A DNA stretch of 64,000 nt, from contig CBFICB010000006.1 of assembly GCA_965661005.1 (NCBI GenBank), forward strand, positions 135,796 through 199,795, in the 5' to 3' direction. Shown one piece after another: positions 8,882-17,612 of the stretch. This DNA is from UBA5109 sp965661005. Its GTDB lineage: Bacteria; Pseudomonadota; Gammaproteobacteria; Pseudomonadales; Pseudohongiellaceae. Position 1 is the first letter of the stretch; each line of letters begins with the position of its first letter. Position numbers and translations under genes: made by a program. Under the pieces are notes generated by a model. It had not been told where the DNA came from, made no database searches, and was given only the letters and a program-made list of their open reading frames with translations.

Positions 8882-9685
8882 TTAAGTCTGTGCTCTTAAA
8901 TAGTAAACCTGATACGTTACTGGAATTCCCAGCGCTTTTTCAGAATTTAATTCAAAAGCTTGTTTCAATTTTAATAATTTTCTCCGCCCATTGAGGCCAT
9001 TTCCTCGACCGGCATTCATATTCCTCGCACCAATTGATTTCAGTTCTCGGGCTAGCTCTTCAAAGCTTTGATAGTAAGTAAGCATATGGTCATCCGCCAA
9101 CTGGACCTTAGCAAATTCTTGATTGTTTATTTCATTAAGCAGAAATGAATCCGTGTTAAAACGATTAACATGCACAAAAGAATCTACTTGTTGCCAGGCC
9201 TGAGTGACTTCTTGTAAAGTCTCTGGCCCAAAAGTTGAAATATGGAATTGACCTTTAAGCTTTAATACACGTTTGAGTTCAGAAAATAATTTGGAATAAT
9301 TTTGACACCATTGAATCGACAGGCTGGAAACAACAATATCAAAAGTATTATCCATAAAAGGTAATGCTTCAGCATCAGCGCAAATAGATTTTTCGTTAAG
9401 GCCACAGTCTTTATGCCGCTTTGATGCAAACCGTAACATCGCCTCAGCAATATCCAGATTAATTATTTCCGCATTAGGATATAAGTTATGCAATTCATTT
9501 GTGCAATACCCGGTGCCACTTCCTAAATCCATTATTCTTTGCACCTTGGAATCTTTCTCAATGCCCTCGAGAAGTTTATCAGCCACTTTTCTTTGCAAAG
9601 AAGCGTATGAATCATAGCTTGCAGCTGCTTGTGAAAAAGACTGCGCGATACGTTTTTTTTCAATTTTATAATCAGCCTGCAACAT
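8882..9685 (-). CDS. bioC: Malonyl-[acyl-carrier protein] O-methyltransferase
   Basis: 267 residues from the ATG at 9685; the frame extends to 9724, but that would bury the start deep inside bioF and adds residues not typical of BioC. It methylates malonyl-ACP so the fatty-acid machinery can build the pimeloyl chain. The SAM motif DLGSGTGYCTNEL, NLDIAEAMLRFA and SSLSIQWCQN are visible. The start overlaps the bioF end by 14 bp, so translation is probably coupled. The partner esterase BioH, which would remove the methyl group, is not in this window. Confidence 0.92.
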   Translation of the reverse strand: MLQADYKIEKKRIAQSFSQAAASYDSYASLQRKVADKLLEGIEKDSKVQRIMDLGSGTGYCTNELHNLYPNAEIINLDIAEAMLRFASKRHKDCGLNEKSICADAEALPFMDNTFDIVVSSLSIQWCQNYSKLFSELKRVLKLKGQFHISTFGPETLQEVTQAWQQVDSFVHVNRFNTDSFLLNEINNQEFAKVQLADDHMLTYYQSFEELARELKSIGARNMNAGRGNGLNGRRKLLKLKQAFELNSEKALGIPVTYQVYYLRAQT

Positions 9686-10886
9686 TTCTATGATCCGGAC
9701 TGATAATTGGTTGAATTTTTTCAAGCGCAGTTAATAATGAATCCAGTTGCTCTTTCGAATGGTTGGCGCTAAAAGTAATTCTTAATCTCGCTGTATTTTT
9801 TGGAACTGTCGGTGGGCGAATCGCGGTGACATAAATACCTTCCTTTTCAAGCAGGTGGCTTGCTTCTATACTTTTTTCGGCATCGCCTATAATTAAAGCT
9901 TGTATAGGCGTCATTGACTTGGTCAGCGAAAACCCCAGTTCATCACAACGCTTTCTGAATGTCGCAATTAATGTCTGCAACCTTTCACGCCGCCAACTTT
10001 CTTCCCTGACAAGTTTCAAACTGGTTCGGGTCGCTTCAGCCAAGGCTGGCGCTATCGCAGTCGTATAAATATAGGGTCTGCAATATTGAATCAAACTTTC
10101 TATCAAGGATTCACTACCCGCTACAAATGCTCCCTGAGTACCAAAGGCTTTACCTAAAGTACCAATAACTATTGGCAAATTATTTTCATTAATATAATGG
10201 CCGCATTCTTGATAATACTGAATAAGCCCGCCACCCTGACTGCCTAATACACCAAAACCATGAGCATCATCCAGCACAAGCTGAGCTTGTTTATTTTTTG
10301 CCACATCTATAAGCCTGGGCAACTCAGCACAATCACCATCCATGCTGAAGACGCCATCAGAAACAATAAAAGTATTTTCACATTCGGATTTATTGTCGAT
10401 TAATTCAGAGAGTTTGGCGATATCCAAATGAGGATAGCGTTTAAATTTTGCACCGGAAAATATGCCGCCATCTAATAAAGAGGCATGATTTAATTTATCT
10501 TCGAATATACAATCTTTTTTATTCACCAATGCTGTCAGCGTTCCAACGTTGGCCATATAACCAGAAGAAAACAAAAGCGCCCTGCTGCGCCCGGTGAATT
10601 CGGCAATTTCTTCTTCGAGCGCATGATGCGCCTTGCTGTGACCAACAACCAGGTGTGAAGCACCACTCCCAACACCATAGTGATCTATTCCTTTTTTGCA
10701 GGCTTTAAGTACATCAGGGTGATTGGCCAAGCCTAGATAATCATTGCTGCAAAAATTTATCAGCGGCTTACCGTTAATTCTAACTTCAGTGTCTTGTGCT
10801 GAAGTGATCGTTTTTCTGAGTCGATATAAACCTTGTGATTGTCTATCTGCCAGACTTTCCTGCAATTGCTGTGAAAAACTCTTCAC
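9672..10886 (-). CDS. bioF: 8-amino-7-oxononanoate synthase
   Basis: 404 residues. This PLP enzyme condenses pimeloyl-ACP (or -CoA) with alanine. Visible features are the substrate/PLP region FCSNDYLGLANHP, SGASHLVVGH, the Asp motif LDDAHGFGVLG and the PLP-lysine motif GTLGKAFGTQG. Start and stop overlap the neighbours: ATGA shared with bioB at 10883-10886 and 14 bp with bioC, indicating one tightly coupled operon. Confidence 0.97.
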   Translation of the reverse strand: MKSFSQQLQESLADRQSQGLYRLRKTITSAQDTEVRINGKPLINFCSNDYLGLANHPDVLKACKKGIDHYGVGSGASHLVVGHSKAHHALEEEIAEFTGRSRALLFSSGYMANVGTLTALVNKKDCIFEDKLNHASLLDGGIFSGAKFKRYPHLDIAKLSELIDNKSECENTFIVSDGVFSMDGDCAELPRLIDVAKNKQAQLVLDDAHGFGVLGSQGGGLIQYYQECGHYINENNLPIVIGTLGKAFGTQGAFVAGSESLIESLIQYCRPYIYTTAIAPALAEATRTSLKLVREESWRRERLQTLIATFRKRCDELGFSLTKSMTPIQALIIGDAEKSIEASHLLEKEGIYVTAIRPPTVPKNTARLRITFSANHSKEQLDSLLTALEKIQPIISPDHRNVAG

Positions 10887-11902
10887 TGACTGGTGGCATC
10901 ATAATAAGGCTGAGTTGCGTGGAATAGGTTTTCAGCAGGGACCTGCTCCATTTTTTTCTCTTCAGGGCGAATGCCCAACTTAGCAAACAAAGCCATATCT
11001 TCATTTTCAAGAGGATTAGATGTCGTCAGTAATTTTTCGCCATAAAAAATTGAATTGGCTCCTGCAAAGAAACAAAGTGCCTGCATCTGCTCGTTCATGG
11101 CTTCTCGTCCCGCGGATAAGCGAACATGAGCATAGGGCATTAATATTCTGGCGACTGCAATCATTCGAATAAAATCAAAAGGTTCAATATCATCAGCATT
11201 CTCCAGTGGAGTCCCTTTAATTTTGACCAGGTTATTAATGGGGACCGAATCGGGATGCTCGGGGAGGTTAGCTAATTCTCGCAAAAAGGCTATACGATCT
11301 TCTGTCTGCTCCCCCATACCAACAATACCACCACTACAAACTTTTATGCCGGCATCTCTTACATGACTGAGAGTATCCAGACGGTCATCAAAACTGCGCG
11401 TGCTGATAATTTTCTTATAGTATTCTCGTGAGGTATCAATATTATGATTGTAATAATCCAATCCGGCTTCTGCTAAAGCCTGAGTCTGTTCTTCACTTAA
11501 GGCACCCAGGGTCATGCAGGTTTCTAGGCCAAGCTCTCTGACTCCTTTAACCATTGCCAATACATGTGGGAAATCTTTTGTGGATGGATGCTTCCAGGCA
11601 GCGCCCATACAAAAACGTGAAGCACCATTTTCTTTTGCCTTTTGTGCTTCGTGAAGAACCTTTTCGACCTCCATAAGCTTTTCTTTTTCCAACTCGGTAT
11701 TGTAGTGCCCACTTTGAGAGCAATACTGGCAATCTTCAGGGCAGGCTCCAGTTTTTATAGAAAGCAAGGTGCTGACTTGCACCTCATTTGGATCAAAATG
11801 TTGACGGTGAATTGACTGCGCCTGAAATAAAAGCTCATTGAAGGGCAACTCAAATAGTGATTGAACTTCTTCTGTACTCCAATCATGACGAACTCTGCTC
11901 AT
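10883..11902 (-). CDS. bioB: Biotin synthase (radical SAM)
   Basis: 339 residues. It inserts sulfur into dethiobiotin. The radical-SAM cluster motif CPEDCQYC gives Cys54, Cys58 and Cys61; the auxiliary-cluster ligands lie in the CMTLG and CSGGIVGMGE segments, and NLVKIKGTPL and RLSAGRE are typical of BioB. It is the first gene of the bio operon and is transcribed divergently from comF with about 90 bp between the starts. I see no clear BirA or BioR operator in that gap. Confidence 0.98.
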   Translation of the reverse strand: MSRVRHDWSTEEVQSLFELPFNELLFQAQSIHRQHFDPNEVQVSTLLSIKTGACPEDCQYCSQSGHYNTELEKEKLMEVEKVLHEAQKAKENGASRFCMGAAWKHPSTKDFPHVLAMVKGVRELGLETCMTLGALSEEQTQALAEAGLDYYNHNIDTSREYYKKIISTRSFDDRLDTLSHVRDAGIKVCSGGIVGMGEQTEDRIAFLRELANLPEHPDSVPINNLVKIKGTPLENADDIEPFDFIRMIAVARILMPYAHVRLSAGREAMNEQMQALCFFAGANSIFYGEKLLTTSNPLENEDMALFAKLGIRPEEKKMEQVPAENLFHATQPYYDATSQ

Positions 11903-11994
11903 AAATTTACCTATACATTGGACAACTAGTGACAGCCCAGAGGAATGGAAACTTCAGTGTTTGGTACTACGCTGAAACGATCAAAGGATTCTAC

Positions 11995-12744
11995 ATGTCA
12001 ACCAAATATATTTCAAAAGTTAACTTATGGTTAAAAAGTGTCCAATATTGCTTATTGCCTGGAACCTGCATAAATTGCAATAAGGCGAGTGAGCGGAATT
12101 ATGACCTTTGCGCAGATTGCGAGAGTCTACTTCCAAGAATTAAAGATCCATGTAAATCTTGTGGCTTGCCACTACCCGCCAATAATTATGACGGTCAACT
12201 TTGCGGCACCTGTATTATTCGACCCCCACCTTATAAGTGCATTATCTCGGCTTTCGATTATGCCAAGCCCATTAAGCAACTAATTGGAGCTTTTAAGTAC
12301 CAAGGCAGACTTGCCTTTGGCAAAGTTCTCTCCCATCAGCTTTTACAGTTAGTCTTATCCAGCTATAACAAAAGCAGCCTTCCAGAATTACTAATACCGA
12401 TGCCGCTACACATCTCGCGTCTACAACATCGCGGATTTAATCAGTCTTTGGAAATCAGCCGATACTTAAGTAGCCGCCTCAGGATTCCGCAAGACTTTAA
12501 TCTTTGTTATCGCAACCGCAATACCCCTCAGCAAGAAGTATTAGATGCCAGAGCTCGCCAAAAAAACCTTCGCGGAGCATTCTCGATCAATCAAAATATC
12601 AAAAGTCTACCTAGATCTGTTGCCATAATTGATGATGTCTTGACTACCACAGCCAGCACACAGGAGCTTGCGCTTTTGCTCTTGGCTAACGATGTCAAAG
12701 ACATTCATATATGGTCTTTGGCCAGAGCATGCAAAAAGCACTAG
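11995..12744 (+). CDS. comF: ComF/GntX-family phosphoribosyltransferase-like protein
   Basis: About 249 residues from ATG 11995, chosen over the ATG at 11929 because AAAGGA sits just upstream and the extra 22 residues look unlike the family. N-terminal cysteine pairs (CINC, CADC, CKSC, CGTC) form a probable zinc-binding module, followed by a phosphoribosyltransferase-type domain with the PRPP loop AIIDDVLTTTAST near the C terminus. The family is linked to DNA uptake and processing in naturally competent bacteria, but the biochemical role is unsettled. Placement beside bioB is common in gammaproteobacteria. Confidence 0.9.
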   Translation: MSTKYISKVNLWLKSVQYCLLPGTCINCNKASERNYDLCADCESLLPRIKDPCKSCGLPLPANNYDGQLCGTCIIRPPPYKCIISAFDYAKPIKQLIGAFKYQGRLAFGKVLSHQLLQLVLSSYNKSSLPELLIPMPLHISRLQHRGFNQSLEISRYLSSRLRIPQDFNLCYRNRNTPQQEVLDARARQKNLRGAFSINQNIKSLPRSVAIIDDVLTTTASTQELALLLLANDVKDIHIWSLARACKKH

Positions 12745-12749
12745 GCGCT

Positions 12750-12798
12750 TTGATTTCTATCAATGCCTGCAAGCACTTGAATGTTTATTATGTTCAGA
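12750..12798 (+). promoter_or_regulatory. FNR/Anr-type class II promoter for the Yip1-like gene and ccoNOQP
   Basis: TTGAT-TTCT-ATCAA at 12750-12763 is a perfect FNR/Anr half-site pair. A -10 box TATTAT lies at 12786-12791, which predicts a start near 12798 and puts the FNR centre at about -41.5, the class II activation position. Low-oxygen activation fits the cbb3 oxidase genes downstream. It begins six bases after the comF stop. Confidence 0.8.
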
Positions 12799-12840
12799 CT
12801 TCAATTGTATGCCTTTAATTGGAATGTTCCGGAACAATTA

Positions 12841-13442
12841 ATGACTCAACTTACTCTAATCACTGCCCTGATGAAGCCCAATCTTGCGTTTCAAGAAATT
12901 GCAAATGAAGATTCACCAGCTGCAGGCTTTCTGTCCTACATTGTTCCATTAACTTTACTTGTACCGCCCCTGTGTATTTGGCTTGGATCTGGTTTATTCG
13001 GATGGCGTACTGGAGCAGATGAAGCAATATTTTTTGATAACACATCACGAGTAATCATCAGTTTCAGTTATTTTTTTATACTCAGTCTGGGTTTTTCAGC
13101 ACCGTTTTTCTTGCTCAATGGATGGGAGTTACCTATGGTGCCGATAAACCTTTAAGGGTCTATTTAGCTTTAATTATTGTTGTCTATTTGCCGTTTTCAA
13201 TTGCTAGCATTGCACATTTGTACCCGAATGCTTTTATCAATTTATTGGTGCTGCTGCCTACTATAATTTGGTGCATAACCCTTCTTTATAAAGGACTACC
13301 CCTTGCCTTAGAAATTCCACCTGAGCGTGGCATGTTGATGTCTTCATCATTGGTTGGCTGGTTGCTGGTCGGTGTTGTAAGCATACTTGGCATCTCTGTT
13401 GGCCTTTGGACAATAGGGATAGGGCCAGCAATCGCTGTTTAA
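12841..13442 (+). pseudogene. Yip1-family membrane protein, frameshifted
   Basis: The N-terminal part reads from ATG 12841 (an earlier ATG at 12781 overlaps the predicted -10) with MKPNLAFQEIANED and two to three membrane segments. Near 13107-13121 the frame is lost. The second part continues in another frame, through QWMGVTYGADKP and three more membrane segments, to a stop at 13442. Joined, the two give a roughly 200-residue Yip1-domain protein of the usual size. One missing base near the TTTTTCTTG tract explains the break. It could be a real mutation or a sequencing error, but ccoN just downstream is also broken. Confidence 0.75.
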
Positions 13443-13457
13443 ACAAGAGATAAAATC

Positions 13458-14932
13458 ATGAGCCAAAGTGGACAAGAAATATATCATGACCGGGTTGTTA
13501 CTCGGCTAATACAGTTTTCCTTATTCTGAGTGGTCGTCGCCATGGCAGTCGGAGTATATCTGGCTGCTGAATTTATTTGGCCTGGAATGGATTTTGGTCA
13601 ATTCTGGTTATCTTTTGGGCGCATTCGCCCTTTGCATACTAACGGTATTATTTTTGGTTTTGGTGTCAGTGCTTTAATGGCAACAGCTTTTTACAGTGTA
13701 CAACGAACTTCTCATATTCCTCTTTTTTTGCCAAAACTTGCCTGGTTTTGCTGTTATGCCTGGCAACTTCTAGTGCTATTGGGCGGCATATCTTTGCTCG
13801 CCGGCTGGACCTCTACAAAAGAATACGCGGAACTTGAGTGGCCTTTCGATATTGCGATTGCCATTATCTGGGTTTGTTTTGGCATTGTGTTTTTCGGCAC
13901 CATCGCGAACCGGCGTATCCGTCCTATTTATGTATCTAATTGGTTTTATGGTGGTCTTATCATAGTTATCGCCATGCTACATATTGTTAATAATTTAGCC
14001 ATACCGGTGACTATTGGAAAATCCTACTCTTTATATGCTGGAGCGCAGGATGCCATCGTACAGTGGTGGTACGGACACAATGCTGTTGGTTTTCTATTAA
14101 CTGGTGGCTTTCTGGGAATGATGTATTAATTCCTGCCCAAACATTCCGGACAGCCTATTTGGAGCTACCGCTTATCAGTAGTTTCTTTTTGGGCTTTCAC
14201 CTATAGCTATATATGGGCAGGCCCACATCATCTGCATTACAACTCAATTCCTGAATGGGTCCAGACACTGGGTATGGTAATGAGTTTAATTCTATTGGCC
14301 CCCTCATGGGCATCCATGATTAATGGTGTGATGACTGTCAGTAAAGCCTGGGAAAAATTACGTACAGACCCTGCTCTGAAATTTATTGTGATGTCTTTGG
14401 CATTCTATGGTCTCGCAACTTTCGAAGGCCCAATGATGGCTATTCGCAGCGTTAATGTAGTGAGTCATTTTACTGATTGGACTATTGGCCATGTGCATTC
14501 TGGTGCTCTCGGCTGGAATGCTATGATTACCTACGGCACTTTTTATTACCTTGTTCCTAAGCTAGTCGGCTGTGAACTTTACAGTAAAACTTTGGCCAAT
14601 CTGCATTTCTGGCTGGCACCATGTTATACATCCTTTCAATGTGGGCGGCGGGTGTTTCGCAGGGCTTGTTATGGTTGAGTGTTGATGAATTCGGCCAGCT
14701 CAGCTTTAGTTTCAGAGAAATCATGGCCGCTATGTCTTCTTATTACGGCTTGCATTTCATCGCGGGGTTAATCTTTTTTGCTGGCACTCTCTTGATGGCC
14801 TGGAATTTTTTCATGACCATGCGCGGTCAGACAACAGTAGAAGTTACTCCTCCGCCCGTTGCTGAAAAATATCGTATTAATCCCAAACCAGAACCTGCAG
14901 CTGATCATATCGGCACTGAGGTACCAGCATGA
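13458..14932 (+). pseudogene. ccoN: cbb3-type cytochrome c oxidase catalytic subunit I, broken by two stops and a deletion
   Basis: Reading from ATG 13458, the frame hits TGA at 13527-13529 (after FSLF, where relatives have Trp before VVxxxVG), then TAA at 14127-14129 (in GMMY-stop-FLPK, where relatives have Tyr). It then shifts from frame 3 to frame 2 near 14610-14622, between HFWLA and MLYILSMW, where about ten bases appear missing relative to the usual HFWxATxGIxLY. The metal-ligand histidines remain in the fragments: RPLHTN, WWYGHNAVGF, GPHHLHY and HVHSGALGW. CcoN is the heme b/heme b3-CuB oxygen-reducing core; here it should not be made full-length. The rest of the operon is intact. Confidence 0.9.
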
Positions 14933-15576
14933 ATGGTCTTAATTTACATAAAAAGCTGGAAGAAAATACAGGCTTGTTGATTTTCGGAATCCTTTTTGTC
15001 TCTGCCATTGGTGGACTAGTGCAGGTTATACCCAGCTTAAACGATGAAAACTTAAGTACGCCGACAGCCAATACTCGAATTTATGATGCCGTAGAGCTGA
15101 CTGGTCGTGATATTTATATTCGCGAAGGTTGCCATGTTTGTCACTCTCAACAAATTCGTCCAATAGTAGCAGAAGTAGAGCGCTATGGGCCTTATTCACG
15201 CTCTGGTGAATTTGCCTATGACAGGCCCTTTATGTGGGGCTCCAAACGGACAGGTCCAGACTTACATAGAATTGGCGGTAAATATACAGACATCTGGCAT
15301 GAAGTTCATTTGTTGGATCCACGCTCGGTTGTGCCCGAATCTATCATGCCAGCCTATCCCTGGCTGTTTGAAAGAAGCGCCTCACAGGCAGGCAATATTG
15401 AGAAAAAGATGAGAGCCTTAAAGACTCTTGGGCATCCTTATACAGAAGATGAAATAGCCAGTGCCTCAGCAGCCCTTGAAGGTCTTCGTGAAATTGATGC
15501 ATTAGTACGCTATTTGCAAATGCTAGGTAGCAGTTATGACGAGAGTATGGCTGATATGGAAATGGAGGGCATGTGA
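14929..15576 (+). CDS. ccoO: cbb3-type cytochrome c oxidase subunit II (monoheme)
   Basis: 215 residues. One membrane helix (about 15-35) anchors a periplasmic cytochrome c domain with CHVCH at 68-72 followed by SQQIRP, the family signature, and RTGPDLHRIGGKY. It passes electrons from CcoP toward CcoN. Start overlaps the ccoN end by four bases (ATGA). The sequence looks intact, so the oxidase is disabled only at CcoN as far as visible. Confidence 0.95.
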   Translation: MNGLNLHKKLEENTGLLIFGILFVSAIGGLVQVIPSLNDENLSTPTANTRIYDAVELTGRDIYIREGCHVCHSQQIRPIVAEVERYGPYSRSGEFAYDRPFMWGSKRTGPDLHRIGGKYTDIWHEVHLLDPRSVVPESIMPAYPWLFERSASQAGNIEKKMRALKTLGHPYTEDEIASASAALEGLREIDALVRYLQMLGSSYDESMADMEMEGM

Positions 15577-15707
15577 TGACAGTTTTTCTTTTTGCAGGTG
15601 ATATGTTGGTAATGCTCTTTATGGTTTGTTTAGTCATGTGGGTAACCACGAAAGATGGAAAAGAAGTTGGCAAGGATAATGCCCGTATTCCTTTGGAGGA
15701 TGAATAA
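15576..15707 (+). CDS. ccoQ: cbb3-type oxidase small subunit CcoQ
   Basis: 43 residues. The ATG shares one base with the ccoO stop (TGATG). It has one hydrophobic helix (about 9-24) and a short charged tail ending in EDE, as expected for CcoQ, which helps stabilise the oxidase. The position between ccoO and ccoP is decisive; the sequence itself is too short for more. Confidence 0.8.
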   Translation: MTVFLFAGDMLVMLFMVCLVMWVTTKDGKEVGKDNARIPLEDE

Positions 15708-15708
15708 G

Positions 15709-16587
15709 ATGCCCATTATGCCCAATGATTTTTGGAGCGGCTGGGTTATCCTGTTAACGGTTATTAGTTTTATTGGATTAGCCTGGCTAATATTAAGTGT
15801 TTATTTCCTGCCATCCAGCAAAAATCATGATGGCGAAGAACCTGTTTGGGATAACAACCTAACTGAGGGTAGCAGCTCTCCTCCTTTTTGGTGGTTCTGG
15901 TTAATTTTATCAATGATGGTTATAAGCGTTATTTACTTAATGCTATATCCAGGCCTAGGCTCATTCGAAGGTGCTTTTCGATGGTCGCAAGGTGGGCAAT
16001 TATCAGAACACACTGCTGCGTATGAAAGTGAATTTGCAACGCTAGAGGCAGATATTCTAGCGACACCATATATTGAGCTTGCAGCTAATAACGAAGCAAT
16101 GACTTCAGCAGCGGCGATATTTTCAGAGCATTGTTCTGCCTGTCATGGATCAGAAGCCATGGGACAAGCAAGCTTATTTCCTAATTTAAGGGATGCTGAT
16201 TGGCAATGGGGTGATACTCCGGCGCAAATAGAGCAAACGATACGAAATGGTCGACTGGCTGTGATGGTAAGTTGGCAGGCTTTACTTAATGATGAAGGCG
16301 TTGAGAATGTGGCCTCCTATGTTATGAGCTTATCGGAAAGTCCTGATATCAATCACCCCGGTAAGGCTCAATACGACATGTTTTGTATTGCCTGTCATGG
16401 ACCAACTGGCGATGAGAACCCGCTATTGGGCGCTCCTAGGCTGAATGATGATATCTGGTTATATCAAGGGGACTTGGAATCCATAAAAGAATCTATTGCT
16501 GTAGGGCGTAATGGCCAGATGCCGGCTTTTAACGAAACTCTCGACGATGTTCAAATTAAGCTACTGACTGCCTGGCTGAGTCAGTAG
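15709..16587 (+). CDS. ccoP: cbb3-type cytochrome c oxidase subunit III (diheme)
   Basis: 292 residues from ATG 15709, preceded by GGAGG inside the ccoQ end; the frame runs further upstream but only into ccoQ. Two N-terminal membrane helices (about 10-32 and 61-80) precede two cytochrome c domains with CSACH (142-146) and CIACH (226-230). CcoP accepts electrons from soluble cytochromes and hands them to CcoO. No terminator is obvious after it; DoxX is encoded convergently 26 bp on. Confidence 0.95.
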   Translation: MPIMPNDFWSGWVILLTVISFIGLAWLILSVYFLPSSKNHDGEEPVWDNNLTEGSSSPPFWWFWLILSMMVISVIYLMLYPGLGSFEGAFRWSQGGQLSEHTAAYESEFATLEADILATPYIELAANNEAMTSAAAIFSEHCSACHGSEAMGQASLFPNLRDADWQWGDTPAQIEQTIRNGRLAVMVSWQALLNDEGVENVASYVMSLSESPDINHPGKAQYDMFCIACHGPTGDENPLLGAPRLNDDIWLYQGDLESIKESIAVGRNGQMPAFNETLDDVQIKLLTAWLSQ

Positions 16588-16612
16588 CTTATAGCCTCAA
16601 AAAACTGACTAC

Positions 16613-17008
16613 CTAATTCCAGCGACTTTCTGGCATGAAGCCAAGTTTGCCAGGTCCAAGAAGAAAGATAACTACTGCTGTCATTAAATAAAAGGCTTGT
16701 ATTTCTATAGCCCATCCACCCGTTCGTGAGAGTGCAAAAACATCTCCCGAATGCACTAATAGTATGGCTACGACCATGTTGCCTGCTATCAGTAATGCAG
16801 CCACTCGAGTATAAGCGCCAGCGATCAAAAATAAGGGCGCTATTATCTCACCCACAAATACCAAATAAGCAAGGAATCCCGGAAAACCAACATTTTGTAA
16901 CAGGCCCGCGATTCCATCAACGCCCCTAACCACTTTATCCCAGCCATGAAATAACATCATCAGCCCCAAGGTTAAGCGTAAAACCAGTTTTCCTGTATCC
17001 GTCGACAT
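16613..17008 (-). CDS. DoxX family inner-membrane protein
   Basis: 131 residues with four hydrophobic segments and the family N-terminal signature LRLTLGLMMLFHGWDKV. DoxX proteins are small membrane proteins linked in places to quinone or thiosulfate redox chemistry and oxidative stress, but most, including this one, have no assigned reaction. It is monocistronic and convergent with ccoP. Confidence 0.8.
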   Translation of the reverse strand: MSTDTGKLVLRLTLGLMMLFHGWDKVVRGVDGIAGLLQNVGFPGFLAYLVFVGEIIAPLFLIAGAYTRVAALLIAGNMVVAILLVHSGDVFALSRTGGWAIEIQAFYLMTAVVIFLLGPGKLGFMPESRWN

Positions 17009-17225
17009 GAGTATCCCCTTTATATCGTTTAATGTTTATTTATTTTTCTTTGCTCAAGGCTTGCCTGTTGTAGACTGTATTTACAGATCAAAATTTTGAC
17101 TAGCTCAATATATTACAATAAACATATAAAAAACATGACTGATAATTGCTCATTCTATACTAGGCAAGAGAATTTAGTCTCCTATAGGCAGCAGCCTGTT
17201 TGAACAGTGATGAGCAAAAACGCCC

Positions 17226-17612
17226 ATGATTCGTAAATTTGTAAATTTTCTAGCTTTTTACTGGTTGCCAATTACTGCAGTGGTTCTTGCCAGCATTACC
17301 ATATTATCACTCGCACCTTTGCAAGAATTACCACCAGCACCAGGAAGTGATAAGTTACATCATTTAATTGCTTATGCTGCCCTGGTGACTCCTTTAGCGC
17401 TAAGAAAGCCAAAACATTGGTGGTTGATAGTTTGCTTTTTCCTGGCTTTCAGTGGCGTTGTGGAGCTCGTTCAGCCTTATGTTAATCGCTATGGTGAGTG
17501 GCTGGATATGGCGGCAAATAGCCTGGGTCTACTTTGTGGCTTATTAATAGCAGAGTTGGTATCTTTTATATATCCTGAAAAATCCAAGCAGAAGCGTCAA
17601 GTTTTAAAATGA
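17226..17612 (+). CDS. VanZ-like family membrane protein
   Basis: 128 residues, four predicted membrane helices, with the VanZ-type signature GSDKLHHLIAYAAL and a downstream VELVQPYVNRYGEWLDMAANSLG segment, where the Glu, Arg and Asp residues are typical. Function in this family is unclear outside teicoplanin resistance. Its stop codon overlaps the start of the M3 peptidase gene (ATGA), so the two are co-translated. Confidence 0.8.
   Translation: MIRKFVNFLAFYWLPITAVVLASITILSLAPLQELPPAPGSDKLHHLIAYAALVTPLALRKPKHWWLIVCFFLAFSGVVELVQPYVNRYGEWLDMAANSLGLLCGLLIAELVSFIYPEKSKQKRQVLK

Noticed and set aside
11903..11994. BirA or BioR operator between bioB and comF
   Set aside because: No match to the E. 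coli BirA palindrome or to TTATMKATAA-type BioR sites was found by eye.
13458..14932. ccoN as an intact gene read with an altered genetic code
   Set aside because: It has TGA, TAA and a frame change; neighbouring genes use both stops normally. Mutation is the simpler account.
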